From: Phycicoccus sp.
GTDB taxonomy: Bacteria; Actinomycetota; Actinomycetes; Actinomycetales; Dermatophilaceae
Length of the DNA stretch: 64,000 bases
Direction of reading: 5' to 3'
Assembly (NCBI GenBank): GCA_012927555.1
Contig: JABBOX010000197.1
Span: 1-64,000 of the forward strand
Each line of letters starts with the position of its first letter. Position 1 is the stretch's first letter. Shown here in pieces: positions 53,725-62,379 of this stretch. A program made the translations under genes and the position numbers. The notes under the pieces were generated by a model. The model did not search any database and had not been told where the DNA came from. It saw only the letters and a program-made list of their open reading frames with translations.

Positions 53725-54480
53725 TCAGGTCACCGGCAGGAGGTTCGGCCGCTTGCAGGCGACGCCATCCCCCGAGGACTGCCCGCGCAGATGTTCCCAG
53801 GCCCAGGGAAGCAGGTGCGAACCTGCCCAGGCGGCCTCGGTAAGGGCGACACGCAGCGGGCTCAGCTTCGGCATGGCCGGCGGCTCGGCCCTCCAGTCCT
53901 CCACCTCGTATCCGAGCGCCTCGGCCAGCGCTGCGGCGATACGGCGGTGTCCTTCGCTGTTGGCGTGCAGTCGGTCGGTGTGCCACAGCGCAGGGTGGCC
54001 CGCTGCAGAAGCCGCCGCGAGGTCGACAACGATGGACCCGTAGCGTTCACGACACTCCAGCGTGACCGCATTCAGGAACTGCAGCCGCCCGCTCAGGACG
54101 ACCGCCAGCGGTGCGACGCGCGTCATGTCCGGCATCGTGAATGAGAGCACCCGAGCACCCGTCGCGGCCAGCCCGGCATGCATCGCGCACAGGTCTTCAC
54201 GCAGCGCGTCGCGGTCGAGCCTCGGCCGCAGGATGTCGTTGACACCGGCCGCCACCACGGCGAAGTCGGGCGCCAGGTCCAGTGCGGGCCCTAGTTGCCT
54301 CTCGCGAACCTCGTGAGCGGTCTCCCCCCGTACCGCGAGGTTGGCGTAGAGCAGGCCAGGATGCATCGCGTTCAGGTGGCGGGCGAAGCGATCAGCCCAT
54401 CCGATGTAGACCCCGTCGGGTCCGGGATCCTCAAGACCCTCGACAGTGCTGTCACCAATCGCAACCAGGCGAAGGGGCAT
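53725..54480 (-). CDS. SGNH/GDSL hydrolase family protein
   Basis: RLVAIGDSTVEGLEDPGPDGVYIGWADRFARHL, VAAGVNDILRP, WHTDRLHANSEGH. Confidence 0.9.
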   Translation of the reverse strand: MPLRLVAIGDSTVEGLEDPGPDGVYIGWADRFARHLNAMHPGLLYANLAVRGETAHEVRERQLGPALDLAPDFAVVAAGVNDILRPRLDRDALREDLCAMHAGLAATGARVLSFTMPDMTRVAPLAVVLSGRLQFLNAVTLECRERYGSIVVDLAAASAAGHPALWHTDRLHANSEGHRRIAAALAEALGYEVEDWRAEPPAMPKLSPLRVALTEAAWAGSHLLPWAWEHLRGQSSGDGVACKRPNLLPVT

Positions 54481-54526
54481 ACGGGTACTCCTCACGATCG
54501 CAACCGAGGCCCCACAACCTATCGGG

Positions 54527-55285
54527 CTACCGGGCACATCTCCCGGCGTTGACGAACTCCCTGGCCGCATCCTGAAACTTGACGTGCGACTTCACGGAGT
54601 ACGTCTGCAACAGCGAGAGCGCCCGCGAGACCTCAACCCCGTACCGATACCTCATCACTCCCTGGGCCATGCTGACCAGGCTTTGGGTGGCCATCGCCGT
54701 CTCGAAGCCGGTCCCCCTGCCAGCAGCCTGGATCGCGTCCAGAACCTCCACCGCGTACGAACAGGCCTCGTCCAGCGACGTCAGCCCGAACCCGCGGGCC
54801 CGGGCGGAGTACAGGTTGAGCGCCGCAAAGGTCTGCGAACCACCGGGTAGCCGAACGCTGATGAGAGAGCGCAGACCCAGCGTGACCACGCTGGGCGCCC
54901 ACTGCCCCCAGCGCCGATTGGTGCTCAGGTCGTCGACAGTGACGTAGTCCCCTATCCACATCGGCTCCAGCGAGGGCCCGTCGCCCAGGGTGACCTGCAT
55001 GGCATCGGCCATCCACACGGCCGGCGACGTCCATGCGGGCGTCTGAACCTCACCATGGTGGGAACGCAAGGACACTCCGGCGTAGTCGCAGCCTTCAACG
55101 CTCTCGACGGCACCCATGACCGCCCGTCGGAGGATCTGGGCGCCGGAAAACTGAATGGACAGCTCGCGGCCGATCCTGTCTTCGCGTTCCCGGCGCGTGC
55201 GGTCGAGCGCATGAACCTCCACAGCGCCTCCCGACACACCACTGGGGCCCTCGACGATGGAGCGAAGAGATGAGCCCCTTTCCAC
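54527..55285 (-). CDS. GAF and ANTAR domain-containing protein
   Basis: N-terminal GAF-like region; C-terminal SLVSMAQGVMRYRYGVEVSRALSLLQTYSVKSHVKFQDAAREFV (ANTAR). Confidence 0.85.
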   Translation of the reverse strand: MERGSSLRSIVEGPSGVSGGAVEVHALDRTRREREDRIGRELSIQFSGAQILRRAVMGAVESVEGCDYAGVSLRSHHGEVQTPAWTSPAVWMADAMQVTLGDGPSLEPMWIGDYVTVDDLSTNRRWGQWAPSVVTLGLRSLISVRLPGGSQTFAALNLYSARARGFGLTSLDEACSYAVEVLDAIQAAGRGTGFETAMATQSLVSMAQGVMRYRYGVEVSRALSLLQTYSVKSHVKFQDAAREFVNAGRCAR

Positions 55286-55346
55286 CCCATTTTACGTCAA
55301 ATGAGGACGAGAGCGATTAGTCAGAAAAGATGATATTTCCTGTTCC

Positions 55347-55364
55347 ATACGCGTTACTGCGTAT
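55347..55364. promoter_or_regulatory. Perfect inverted repeat ATACGC-N6-GCGTAT in an AT-rich intergenic island
   Basis: Flanked by TATATACGTATTACGC and two ACGCGCAATAC copies (55406, 55467). Confidence 0.55.
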
Positions 55365-55459
55365 TCCGTCCCCGGCTATATACGTATTACGCTGGAGAGA
55401 TACCCACGCGCAATACTCCATACAGCGCAGGGTTCGACGTTCACTGGGAGGTGGACGAC

Positions 55460-55579
55460 ATGACATACGCGCAATACGAAGCCGCTCGCAAGGCGATCTC
55501 GACACGATACGTTCGCAGTGATCGGAAGAGGATCAAAGTCACGATCCCCCGATCCCCGCAGGACAAACACAAGGGCTAG
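55460..55579 (+). CDS. Small ORF, 39 aa, MTYAQYEAARKAISTRYVRSDRKRIKVTIPRSPQDKHKG
   Basis: ATG preceded by GGGAGGTG SD at suitable spacing; basic C-terminus. Confidence 0.5.
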   Translation: MTYAQYEAARKAISTRYVRSDRKRIKVTIPRSPQDKHKG

Positions 55580-55622
55580 CCGATTCTCACGCGCCCGTGG
55601 TCAGTACGACTATGGTGCGGTC

Positions 55623-57362
55623 ATGGCCGACCTCCTGCTCAACCCGACGACCTTCGACCCGACCAACCTCGACCCTGAGGCGCGACGCCTCTTGCGGGCG
55701 ACGATCGAGTGGTTCGAGGCACGCGGCAAGACCGAGCTGAAACGGGTCCACCACGAGCGTGAGTGGTACACCGACTTCCTGGACTTCATGGCGTCGGAGA
55801 AGGCCTTCGCAACCCTCCTCACGCCGGGATCGCAGGGTGGTCGTTGGGACACCGCACGCATCTGCGCCTTCGGCGAGCTGCTGGCGTTCTACGGCCTCGG
55901 CTACTGGTACGCATGGCAGGTCACCATCCTCGGTCTCGGCCCGGTCTGGCAGAGCGACAACGAGCAGGCGAAGGCTCACGCTGCGCAGATCCTGCGCGAT
56001 GGCGGCGTGTTCGCGTTCGGGCTGTCCGAGAAGGCGCACGGCGCCGACATCTACACCACCGACATGGTCCTGACGCCCGACGGCAACGGAGACTTCCGCG
56101 CCAACGGCAGCAAGTACTACATCGGCAACGGCAACGTGGCCGGCATGGTCTCGGTCTTCGGCCGTAGGGCGGACGTGGAGGGCCCAGAGGGCTACCTCTT
56201 CTTCGCCGCGGACAGCAACCACCCGTCGTACGACCTGGTCCAGAACGTGGTGTCGTCGCAGATGTACGTCAGCGAGTTCAGCCTCCACGACTACCCCGTC
56301 AGCGCTTCGGACATCCTGCAGACCGGGCCGGCAGCCTTCGACGCCGCGCTCAACACCGTCAACATCGGCAAGTTCAACCTCGGTTTTGCCTCCATCGGGA
56401 TCTGTGAGCACGCCTTCTACGAAGCCATCACGCACGCTGACAACCGCATTCTCTATGGCAAGCGGGTCACCGACTTCCCGCACGTGCGGCAGGGGCTCAC
56501 CGACGCCTATAGCCGGCTGGCGGCCATGAAGCTGTTCGGCGAGAGGGCGATCGACTACGTCCGTTCAGCCTCCGCGGACGACCGGCGCTACCTGCTGTTC
56601 AATCCGGTCACGAAGATGAAGGTGACGACAGAGGGCGAGCGGGTCATCGACGCGCTCTGGGACGTGGTGGCCGCCAAGGGCTTCGAGAAGGACACCTACT
56701 TCGAGCAGGCGGCGATGGACATCCGTGCGCTGCCCAAGCTCGAGGGCACTGTGCACGTCAACATGGCCCTGGTGCTGAAGTTCCTGCCCAGCTACCTGCT
56801 GAACCCGGCCACGCTGCCCGAGGTGCCGACACGTCGCGATGCCGCCGACGACGACTTCCTGTTCCACCAGGGACCTGCCCGGGGTCTCGCAAAGATCCGG
56901 TTCGCGGACTGGCGCGCGGCATACGACGAATTCGCGGACGTCCCCAATGTTGCTATCTTCCGCGAGCAGGCCGAGGGCCTCGTCGACCTCGTCACGAACG
57001 CCGGACCCGACGCAGACCAGGCGAAGGACCTGGACCTGCTCCTCGCGCTCGGCGAGCTGTTCACGCTGGTCGTCTACGGCCAGCTCATCCTGGAGCAGTT
57101 CTCGCTCACCCGCCTGGACCATGACTCGACGGACTCGACGGACTCGACGGACCAGACGGACCTGGTGGACCAGATCTTCGACGTGCTCGTTCGTGACTTC
57201 TCGGCCTACGCCGTGGACCTGCACGGAAAGGCCTCATCGACCAAGGCGCAGCAGCAGTGGGCGCTGGAGCACGTCCGCAAACCGGCGGCCGGCACAGGCA
57301 GCTACGACAGGGTCTGGCAGCAGGTTCGCGATCTGGCCGGCTGCTACGAGATGCGCCCCTAG
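55623..57362 (+). CDS. Acyl-CoA dehydrogenase / acyl-CoA oxidase family protein
   Basis: FAFGLSEKAHGADIYTTDMVLTPDGNGDFRANGSKYYIGNGNVAGMVSVFGRR. Confidence 0.88.
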   Translation: MADLLLNPTTFDPTNLDPEARRLLRATIEWFEARGKTELKRVHHEREWYTDFLDFMASEKAFATLLTPGSQGGRWDTARICAFGELLAFYGLGYWYAWQVTILGLGPVWQSDNEQAKAHAAQILRDGGVFAFGLSEKAHGADIYTTDMVLTPDGNGDFRANGSKYYIGNGNVAGMVSVFGRRADVEGPEGYLFFAADSNHPSYDLVQNVVSSQMYVSEFSLHDYPVSASDILQTGPAAFDAALNTVNIGKFNLGFASIGICEHAFYEAITHADNRILYGKRVTDFPHVRQGLTDAYSRLAAMKLFGERAIDYVRSASADDRRYLLFNPVTKMKVTTEGERVIDALWDVVAAKGFEKDTYFEQAAMDIRALPKLEGTVHVNMALVLKFLPSYLLNPATLPEVPTRRDAADDDFLFHQGPARGLAKIRFADWRAAYDEFADVPNVAIFREQAEGLVDLVTNAGPDADQAKDLDLLLALGELFTLVVYGQLILEQFSLTRLDHDSTDSTDSTDQTDLVDQIFDVLVRDFSAYAVDLHGKASSTKAQQQWALEHVRKPAAGTGSYDRVWQQVRDLAGCYEMRP

Positions 57363-57374
57363 GGCTGAGGCTGG

Positions 57375-57439
57375 TTTGCTCAGTTCAGACCGGTTCCTGG
57401 CCCACGAAGCGGGCTCCGGAGCGGCCTGAACTGAGCAAA
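57375..57439. repeat. Dispersed hairpin repeat, copy 3 (two-armed), between convergent stops
   Basis: TTTGCTCAGTTCAGACCGG...GCGGCCTGAACTGAGCAAA. Confidence 0.85.
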
Positions 57440-57458
57440 GGTCGTGTGACCGGACGCG

Positions 57459-58754
57459 TCAGCGCTGGCTCATCATCTTGTATTTGCGTTCGGCGGGTCC
57501 GACATAGACCTGGCGTGGCCGGCCGATCTTGAGCTCGGGGTCGGCGATCATCTCGCGCCACTGGGCGATCCAGCCCGGCAGCCGCCCGAGCGCGAACAAC
57601 ACCGTGAACATCTTGGGCGGGAAACCCATCGCCCGGTAGATCAGCCCGGTATAGAAGTCCACGTTCGGGTACAGCTTGCGCTCGATGAAGTACTCGTCCG
57701 AGAGCGCGACCTGCTCGAGCTTGAACGCGATGTCCAACAGCTCGTCGCGATGCCCCAGAGACTCCAACAGCTGGTCAGCGGTCTTCTTGATGATCGCCGC
57801 CCGCGGGTCGTAGTTCTTGTAGACCCGGTGGCCGAAGCCCATCAGCTTGGCCCCGCCCTCCTTGTTCTTGACCTTGCGGACGAACTCGTCCACATCGCCA
57901 CCATCGGCCTGGATCTGCTCAAGCATCGTCAGCACCGCCTGGTTCGCCCCACCATGCAACGGCCCGAACAACGCGTTGATCCCCGCCGAGACCGACGCAA
58001 ACAAGTTCGCGTGGCTCGACCCGACCAGACGCACCGTCGAGGTCGAACAGTTCTGCTCATGATCGGCATGCAGGATCAACAGCTGGTCCAACGCCTTGGC
58101 CATGATCGGATTCACGTCGTAGTGCTCGGTCGGCAACCCGAACGTCATCCGCAAGAAGTTGTCCACCAACGGGATCGAGTTGTCCGGATACAAGAACGGC
58201 TGACCCACACTCTTCTTGTACGCATACGCCGCGATCGTCGGCAGCTTGGCCATCAGCCGCACCGTCGAGATCTCCACCTGCTCAGCGTCAAACGGGTCAA
58301 GGCTGTCCTGATAGAACGTCGAGAGCGCCGAGACCGCCGAGGACAACACCGGCATCGGGTGCGCATCCCGGGGGAAACCACCAAAGAAGCTCTTCAGGTC
58401 CTCGTGCAACAACGTGTGATGCCGGATCCGCGACTCGAAGTCCGCCAGCTCCACGGCAGTGGGCAGCTCCCCATAGATCAACAGGTGCGAAGTCTCCAGG
58501 AACGTCGAGTTCTCAGCCAGCTGCTCGATCGGATACCCGCGATACCGCAGAATCCCCGCATCACCATCGATATACGTGATCGCCGACGAACACGACGCCG
58601 TATTGACGAACCCCGGATCAATCGTGACCCGACCCGTCTCCTTCAACAACTTCGAGATGTCGTACCCATCACTGCCCTCGGTCGACTCAACCAGCGGGCA
58701 TGCGAGCTCCTTGCCTCCGCCTCGAAGAACCGCACCCGTTTTGTCGTTGCTCAT
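57459..58754 (-). CDS. gltA: Citrate synthase
   Basis: ITYIDGDAGILRYRGYPIEQLAE, MGFGHRVYKNYDPRA, LFGPLHGGANQAVL. Confidence 0.97.
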   Translation of the reverse strand: MSNDKTGAVLRGGGKELACPLVESTEGSDGYDISKLLKETGRVTIDPGFVNTASCSSAITYIDGDAGILRYRGYPIEQLAENSTFLETSHLLIYGELPTAVELADFESRIRHHTLLHEDLKSFFGGFPRDAHPMPVLSSAVSALSTFYQDSLDPFDAEQVEISTVRLMAKLPTIAAYAYKKSVGQPFLYPDNSIPLVDNFLRMTFGLPTEHYDVNPIMAKALDQLLILHADHEQNCSTSTVRLVGSSHANLFASVSAGINALFGPLHGGANQAVLTMLEQIQADGGDVDEFVRKVKNKEGGAKLMGFGHRVYKNYDPRAAIIKKTADQLLESLGHRDELLDIAFKLEQVALSDEYFIERKLYPNVDFYTGLIYRAMGFPPKMFTVLFALGRLPGWIAQWREMIADPELKIGRPRQVYVGPAERKYKMMSQR

Positions 58755-58867
58755 GAAGTAGTGCCCTCCTGTCGTCCCGGCCTCGTTGCCGGGCAGACGC
58801 CGCAAGATCACGGCATCTTCACTGTGTGGTGCACGGCCCCATGCTGCGACGGGCCCTGGACACTCCG

Positions 58868-58891
58868 AAACATACCCCTCGGGGTATGTTT
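58868..58891. promoter_or_regulatory. Perfect palindrome AAACATACCCC-TC-GGGGTATGTTT, CsoR-like operator
   Basis: 11-bp perfect arms in the gltA/fmdB divergent region; ATACCCC/GGGGTAT core. Confidence 0.6.
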
Positions 58892-58981
58892 GCTTTCGGG
58901 ACCTTAGTCCCCCCCTCACGGACAGGGACTCTGCACAGGGACTGTCAGCAGGGACTATCCACGAGGGGTCTGCCGTTACAC

Positions 58982-59008
58982 TTGGCAGTCAAACGCTGAG
59001 AGTGCCAA
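58982..59008. promoter_or_regulatory. CIRCE-like HrcA operator: TTGGCAGTC-N9-GAGTGCCAA
   Basis: 9-bp arms with one mismatch and exactly 9-nt spacer, matching the CIRCE layout (TTAGCACTC-N9-GAGTGCTAA); directly 5' of the SD. Confidence 0.7.
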
Positions 59009-59019
59009 CAGGAGGAACT

Positions 59020-59415
59020 GTGCCGACGTACGCCTACGCGTGCACTGAGTGCGAGCACCGCTTTGAGATCGTCCAGTCTTTCGTCGACGACTCGCTGACC
59101 GAGTGCCCCCAGTGCGATGGTCGTCTGCGCAAGGTGTTCAACGCGGTCGGTGTGGTCTTCAAGGGCTCGGGGTTCTACCGCACGGACTCTCGCAATGACA
59201 CGCGCAGGAGCTCCACCAGCAGCTCTCGACACGGCTCCAAGAGCAGCAACAGCAGCTCAGACTCCCCAAGCGGTTCAGCGTCCTCGGCCACGCCAGGCGG
59301 CTCGTCCTCCGACTCATCATCCGCCTCCACGTCGTCCGGCTCGTCCTCGAGCGGCGGCACCACGACGAAGACAGCCTCGAAGTCCGAAAGCGCCAAGGCG
59401 ACCTCGAGCTCCTAG
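59020..59415 (+). CDS. FmdB family zinc-ribbon protein with Ser-rich tail
   Basis: VPTYAYACTECEHRFEIVQSFVDDSLTECPQCDGRLRKVFNAVGVVFKGSGFYRTD; GTG start with AGGAGGAAC SD. Confidence 0.92.
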   Translation: MPTYAYACTECEHRFEIVQSFVDDSLTECPQCDGRLRKVFNAVGVVFKGSGFYRTDSRNDTRRSSTSSSRHGSKSSNSSSDSPSGSASSATPGGSSSDSSSASTSSGSSSSGGTTTKTASKSESAKATSSS

Positions 59416-59540
59416 GCCCCGGCGGGTCGAGCCTGCGTCACTTGGTGGGGTTTCTCCACATCTCGTCGGCCTTCTGCCCCACCGTCCACAGGCACCGGAT
59501 CGCCTCTGGCCAGAGGCTGGCCCACGGCTAGTCTCGGCGT

Positions 59541-60413
59541 ATGACACCCAGCACAGACACTGTCGTCAGCTCCTCTTCAGGCCACGGCCCGGTTCGCGCG
59601 GAGATCGGCGTCATCGGCGGCTCGGGCTTCTACACGTTCCTCGCCGACACGGAGCGCGTCACGGTCAGCACGCCGTTCGGTGACCCCAGCGACGACATCC
59701 TGATCGGCGAGGTCGATGGCCGCCGCGTGGCGTTCCTCGCCCGGCACGGACAGGGCCATCGTTTTCCACCGCACCGGGTCAACTACCGCGCCAACCTCTG
59801 GGCCTTGCGCTCGGTCGGTGTTCGACAAGTGCTTGCGCCCTGCGCCGTCGGTTCCTTGAAGTCAGAACACGGACCCGGCAGCATCGTCGTGCCCGACCAG
59901 GTGGTCGACCGGACGTGGGGCCGCGAGCACACGGTCTACGGCGACGTTGGTCCGGTGGTGCATGTCGGGTTCGCCGACCCCTACTGTCCGCGCGGCCGAG
60001 CGGTGGCCGTCCACGCCGGTCGCTCAGCAGGCAAGAACGTCGTTGATGCCGGCACCCTGGTGGTCATCAACGGCCCGCGGTTCTCCTCGCGGGCCGAGTC
60101 GCTATGGCATCAACAGGCCGGATGGACGGTCGTCGGCATGACCGGTATGCCGGAAGCCTCCATCGCGCGCGAGCTCGCCATGTGCTTCACGACGATCGCC
60201 CTGGTCACCGACCATGACGCCGGTGTCGATGGCGGTGAGGCCGTGACCCACGAAGAGGTGCTCAAGGTGTTTGCGCACAGCATCGACTCGATGAAGGCGG
60301 TGCTGAAGTCGACGATCGTCGCCATGCCAGCTGCTGAGGATGACGCCACCGCGACCTGCTCGTGCCGGCGGTCGCTGGACGGCCTGAAGCTGCCGTTCGC
60401 TCTGCCAACATGA
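59541..60413 (+). CDS. S-methyl-5'-thioadenosine phosphorylase family protein
   Basis: IGVIGGSGFYTFL, VAFLARHGQGHRFPPHRVNYRANLWAL, VGMTGMPEASIARELAMCF. Confidence 0.92.
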   Translation: MTPSTDTVVSSSSGHGPVRAEIGVIGGSGFYTFLADTERVTVSTPFGDPSDDILIGEVDGRRVAFLARHGQGHRFPPHRVNYRANLWALRSVGVRQVLAPCAVGSLKSEHGPGSIVVPDQVVDRTWGREHTVYGDVGPVVHVGFADPYCPRGRAVAVHAGRSAGKNVVDAGTLVVINGPRFSSRAESLWHQQAGWTVVGMTGMPEASIARELAMCFTTIALVTDHDAGVDGGEAVTHEEVLKVFAHSIDSMKAVLKSTIVAMPAAEDDATATCSCRRSLDGLKLPFALPT

Positions 60414-61144
60414 GACCCGGCCCAGGGACCGTGCCGGGCGTCGACGGCGCCCCGGGCATGGCGCGGGCCGGACTCACGCGCCTCCTGCCGGTTGGTCTGG
60501 TCGGTCCGGGACGCCGACCAGCCTGGCACCGCACCCGGCTCCGCCGAGCTGTGACGGCCGGACTTGTCGCGACCGCTGTCTGGTTGGCGATGGGCGCCTT
60601 TCTTCCGCAGCCGACTCCACGAGGACTCCCGGTCGTGGTCGTCGCCCAGGACCTGATGCCCGGGCACGTGCTGACACGTGGCGACCTTGTCGTAGCGGAC
60701 TGGCCCCCTGATCTGAAACCGGGGGGAGCCGTCGCAGATCCGGCGACGCTCGTGGGCATGGGGCTTGCCGCTGGCATGTCGCGGGGTGAGCCGGTCACGG
60801 CCGCCCGTGTGCGGGGTCCGGGGTTGTTGACGGGGGCGCGACCCGGGCTCGTGGCAGCCCACGTCCGGCTCGTCGACCCTGCGATGGGGTCCATGGCCAC
60901 GCCCGGCGACCACGTCGATCTGATCAGCTCGTCCGGCCAGATGGTGGCAGCAGGCGTCCTGGTGCTGGCGGTCGACGCAGGCGCGGCGGACAGCGGAGGC
61001 TGGTCGGCCAGCGCAGGCGCCGGGCCACCTGGCGGCGTGGTCGTGGCCGTCTCGAGCGACGACGCCATGCGGCTGGCAAAGACCGACCCCTCCGGTCTGT
61101 CCGATATCGCGTTCAACCTGGTCCTGCGATCCCCCGCCAGCTGA
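60410..61144 (+). CDS. SAF domain-containing protein (CpaB/RcpC-like)
   Basis: VVVVAQDLMPGHVLTRGDLVVADWPPDLKPGG; ATGA overlap with upstream gene. Confidence 0.8.
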   Translation: MRPGPGTVPGVDGAPGMARAGLTRLLPVGLVGPGRRPAWHRTRLRRAVTAGLVATAVWLAMGAFLPQPTPRGLPVVVVAQDLMPGHVLTRGDLVVADWPPDLKPGGAVADPATLVGMGLAAGMSRGEPVTAARVRGPGLLTGARPGLVAAHVRLVDPAMGSMATPGDHVDLISSSGQMVAAGVLVLAVDAGAADSGGWSASAGAGPPGGVVVAVSSDDAMRLAKTDPSGLSDIAFNLVLRSPAS

Positions 61145-61201
61145 CCTTCCAGCCGACCACATCTGTCGCCGCGACCGACTCTTCACTACCTTGGCTTGCG
61201 T

Positions 61202-61236
61202 TGATCCATCAATCTGAGGCTGATCCATCAATCTGA
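61202..61236. repeat. Duplicated 16-bp TGATCCATCAATCTGA at 19-bp period in the mscL 5' region
   Basis: Exact 16-bp identity; contains TTGAT-N2-ATCAA. Confidence 0.8.
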
Positions 61237-61251
61237 AAAGGACCCACGCCC

Positions 61252-61620
61252 ATGCTCAAAGGTTTCAAGGACTTCCTGATGCGCGGCAATGTTGTTGACC
61301 TCGCCGTCGCTGTCGTCATCGGCGTAGCCTTCGGCACCATGGTCAAGGCCTTCGTCGACGTCCTCATGTCGCTGATCGGAAAGATCGGCGGTGAGCCCAA
61401 CTTCGACCTGTGGAAACCTCGCGGGGTGCCGCTGGGCGCCTTCCTCACCGCGCTGATTGCGTTCCTCATGGTGGCCGCAGCGATCTACTTCGTCGTGGTC
61501 ATGCCGCTCAACAAGCTGGCCGAGCGCCGCGCCAGGGGCATCGAGCCCGAGACCCAGGCTCCGAGCGAAGAGGTCGCGCTGCTCACCGAGATCCGCGACG
61601 CACTGCGGGCTCGCGGCTGA
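61252..61620 (+). CDS. mscL: Large-conductance mechanosensitive channel
   Basis: MLKGFKDFLMRGNVVDLAVAVVIGVAFGTMVKAFVDVLMSLIGKIGG. Confidence 0.96.
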   Translation: MLKGFKDFLMRGNVVDLAVAVVIGVAFGTMVKAFVDVLMSLIGKIGGEPNFDLWKPRGVPLGAFLTALIAFLMVAAAIYFVVVMPLNKLAERRARGIEPETQAPSEEVALLTEIRDALRARG

Positions 61621-61735
61621 GCCAGGCGCGACCGCGACCCCACAGACATCCGTGAAACCAGTCGGCGGGTACCGTAATCATCGGTGCCCACGCTGGCCCT
61701 GTCCTGCAAATCGTTCGAAACCCTAGGTGGTCCTG

Positions 61736-62338
61736 ATGTCCCTGGCCCTGCCCACACCGATGCCCCTCGTGCTCGCCGATCTGTGGTCGCGCACCTGGGT
61801 GGCTGACGCGGTGACCGTCGTGTCGGCTGCCGCGCTGACCACGGTCTGCGCCCAGATCGTGGTTCCCGTGCCCGGCTCCCCCGTCCCGATGACCGGCCAG
61901 ACTCTGGCCGTGCTGCTCACTGCCGCCGCGGTCGGCCCGCTGCGGGGTGCGCTGGGCCAACTGCTCTACGTGTTGGCTGCTCTTGTGGGGCTGCCGGTCC
62001 TTGCCCAGGGTGCCGGCGGCGCCCAAGCCGTCCTTGGCGCCACTGGGGGCTACCTCCTCGGCTTCATCGTGGCCGGCTACCTCGTCGGCCGCTTGGCAAA
62101 AGGCGGCTGGAGCCGCACCCCGGTCCGCGTGTTCGCGTCGTACGCGGCCGGCACACTGGTCATCTATGCGTTCGGAGCCACGGTGCTCGCGCTGGCCACC
62201 GGACACGACCTCGTCTGGTCGTTCCAGAAGGGCGTCCTGCCCTTCCTGTTCGGCGACGCCCTGAAGGCGCTGCTCGCGGCGGGCCTGCTGCCGCTGGCCT
62301 GGGCTGCCGTCCGACGGATCAGCAGCTCGAAGAGCTGA
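61736..62338 (+). CDS. bioY: Biotin transporter BioY
   Basis: VPVPGSPVPMTGQTLAVLLTAAAVGPLRGALGQLLYVLAALVGLPVLAQG. Confidence 0.94.
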   Translation: MSLALPTPMPLVLADLWSRTWVADAVTVVSAAALTTVCAQIVVPVPGSPVPMTGQTLAVLLTAAAVGPLRGALGQLLYVLAALVGLPVLAQGAGGAQAVLGATGGYLLGFIVAGYLVGRLAKGGWSRTPVRVFASYAAGTLVIYAFGATVLALATGHDLVWSFQKGVLPFLFGDALKALLAAGLLPLAWAAVRRISSSKS

Positions 62339-62379
62339 GCTGACCCCAGCCTGAGACCATCTCGGTTGCAGGAGCGGCG

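Noticed and set aside
57120-57175. 9-bp (GACTCGACG) tandem repeat as functional element
   Set aside because: In-frame acidic linker DSTDSTDSTDQTD in the acyl-CoA dehydrogenase family protein; likely simple low-complexity slippage
57750-58907. 385-aa plus-strand ORF opposite gltA
   Set aside because: Arg/Gln-rich antisense translation of citrate synthase
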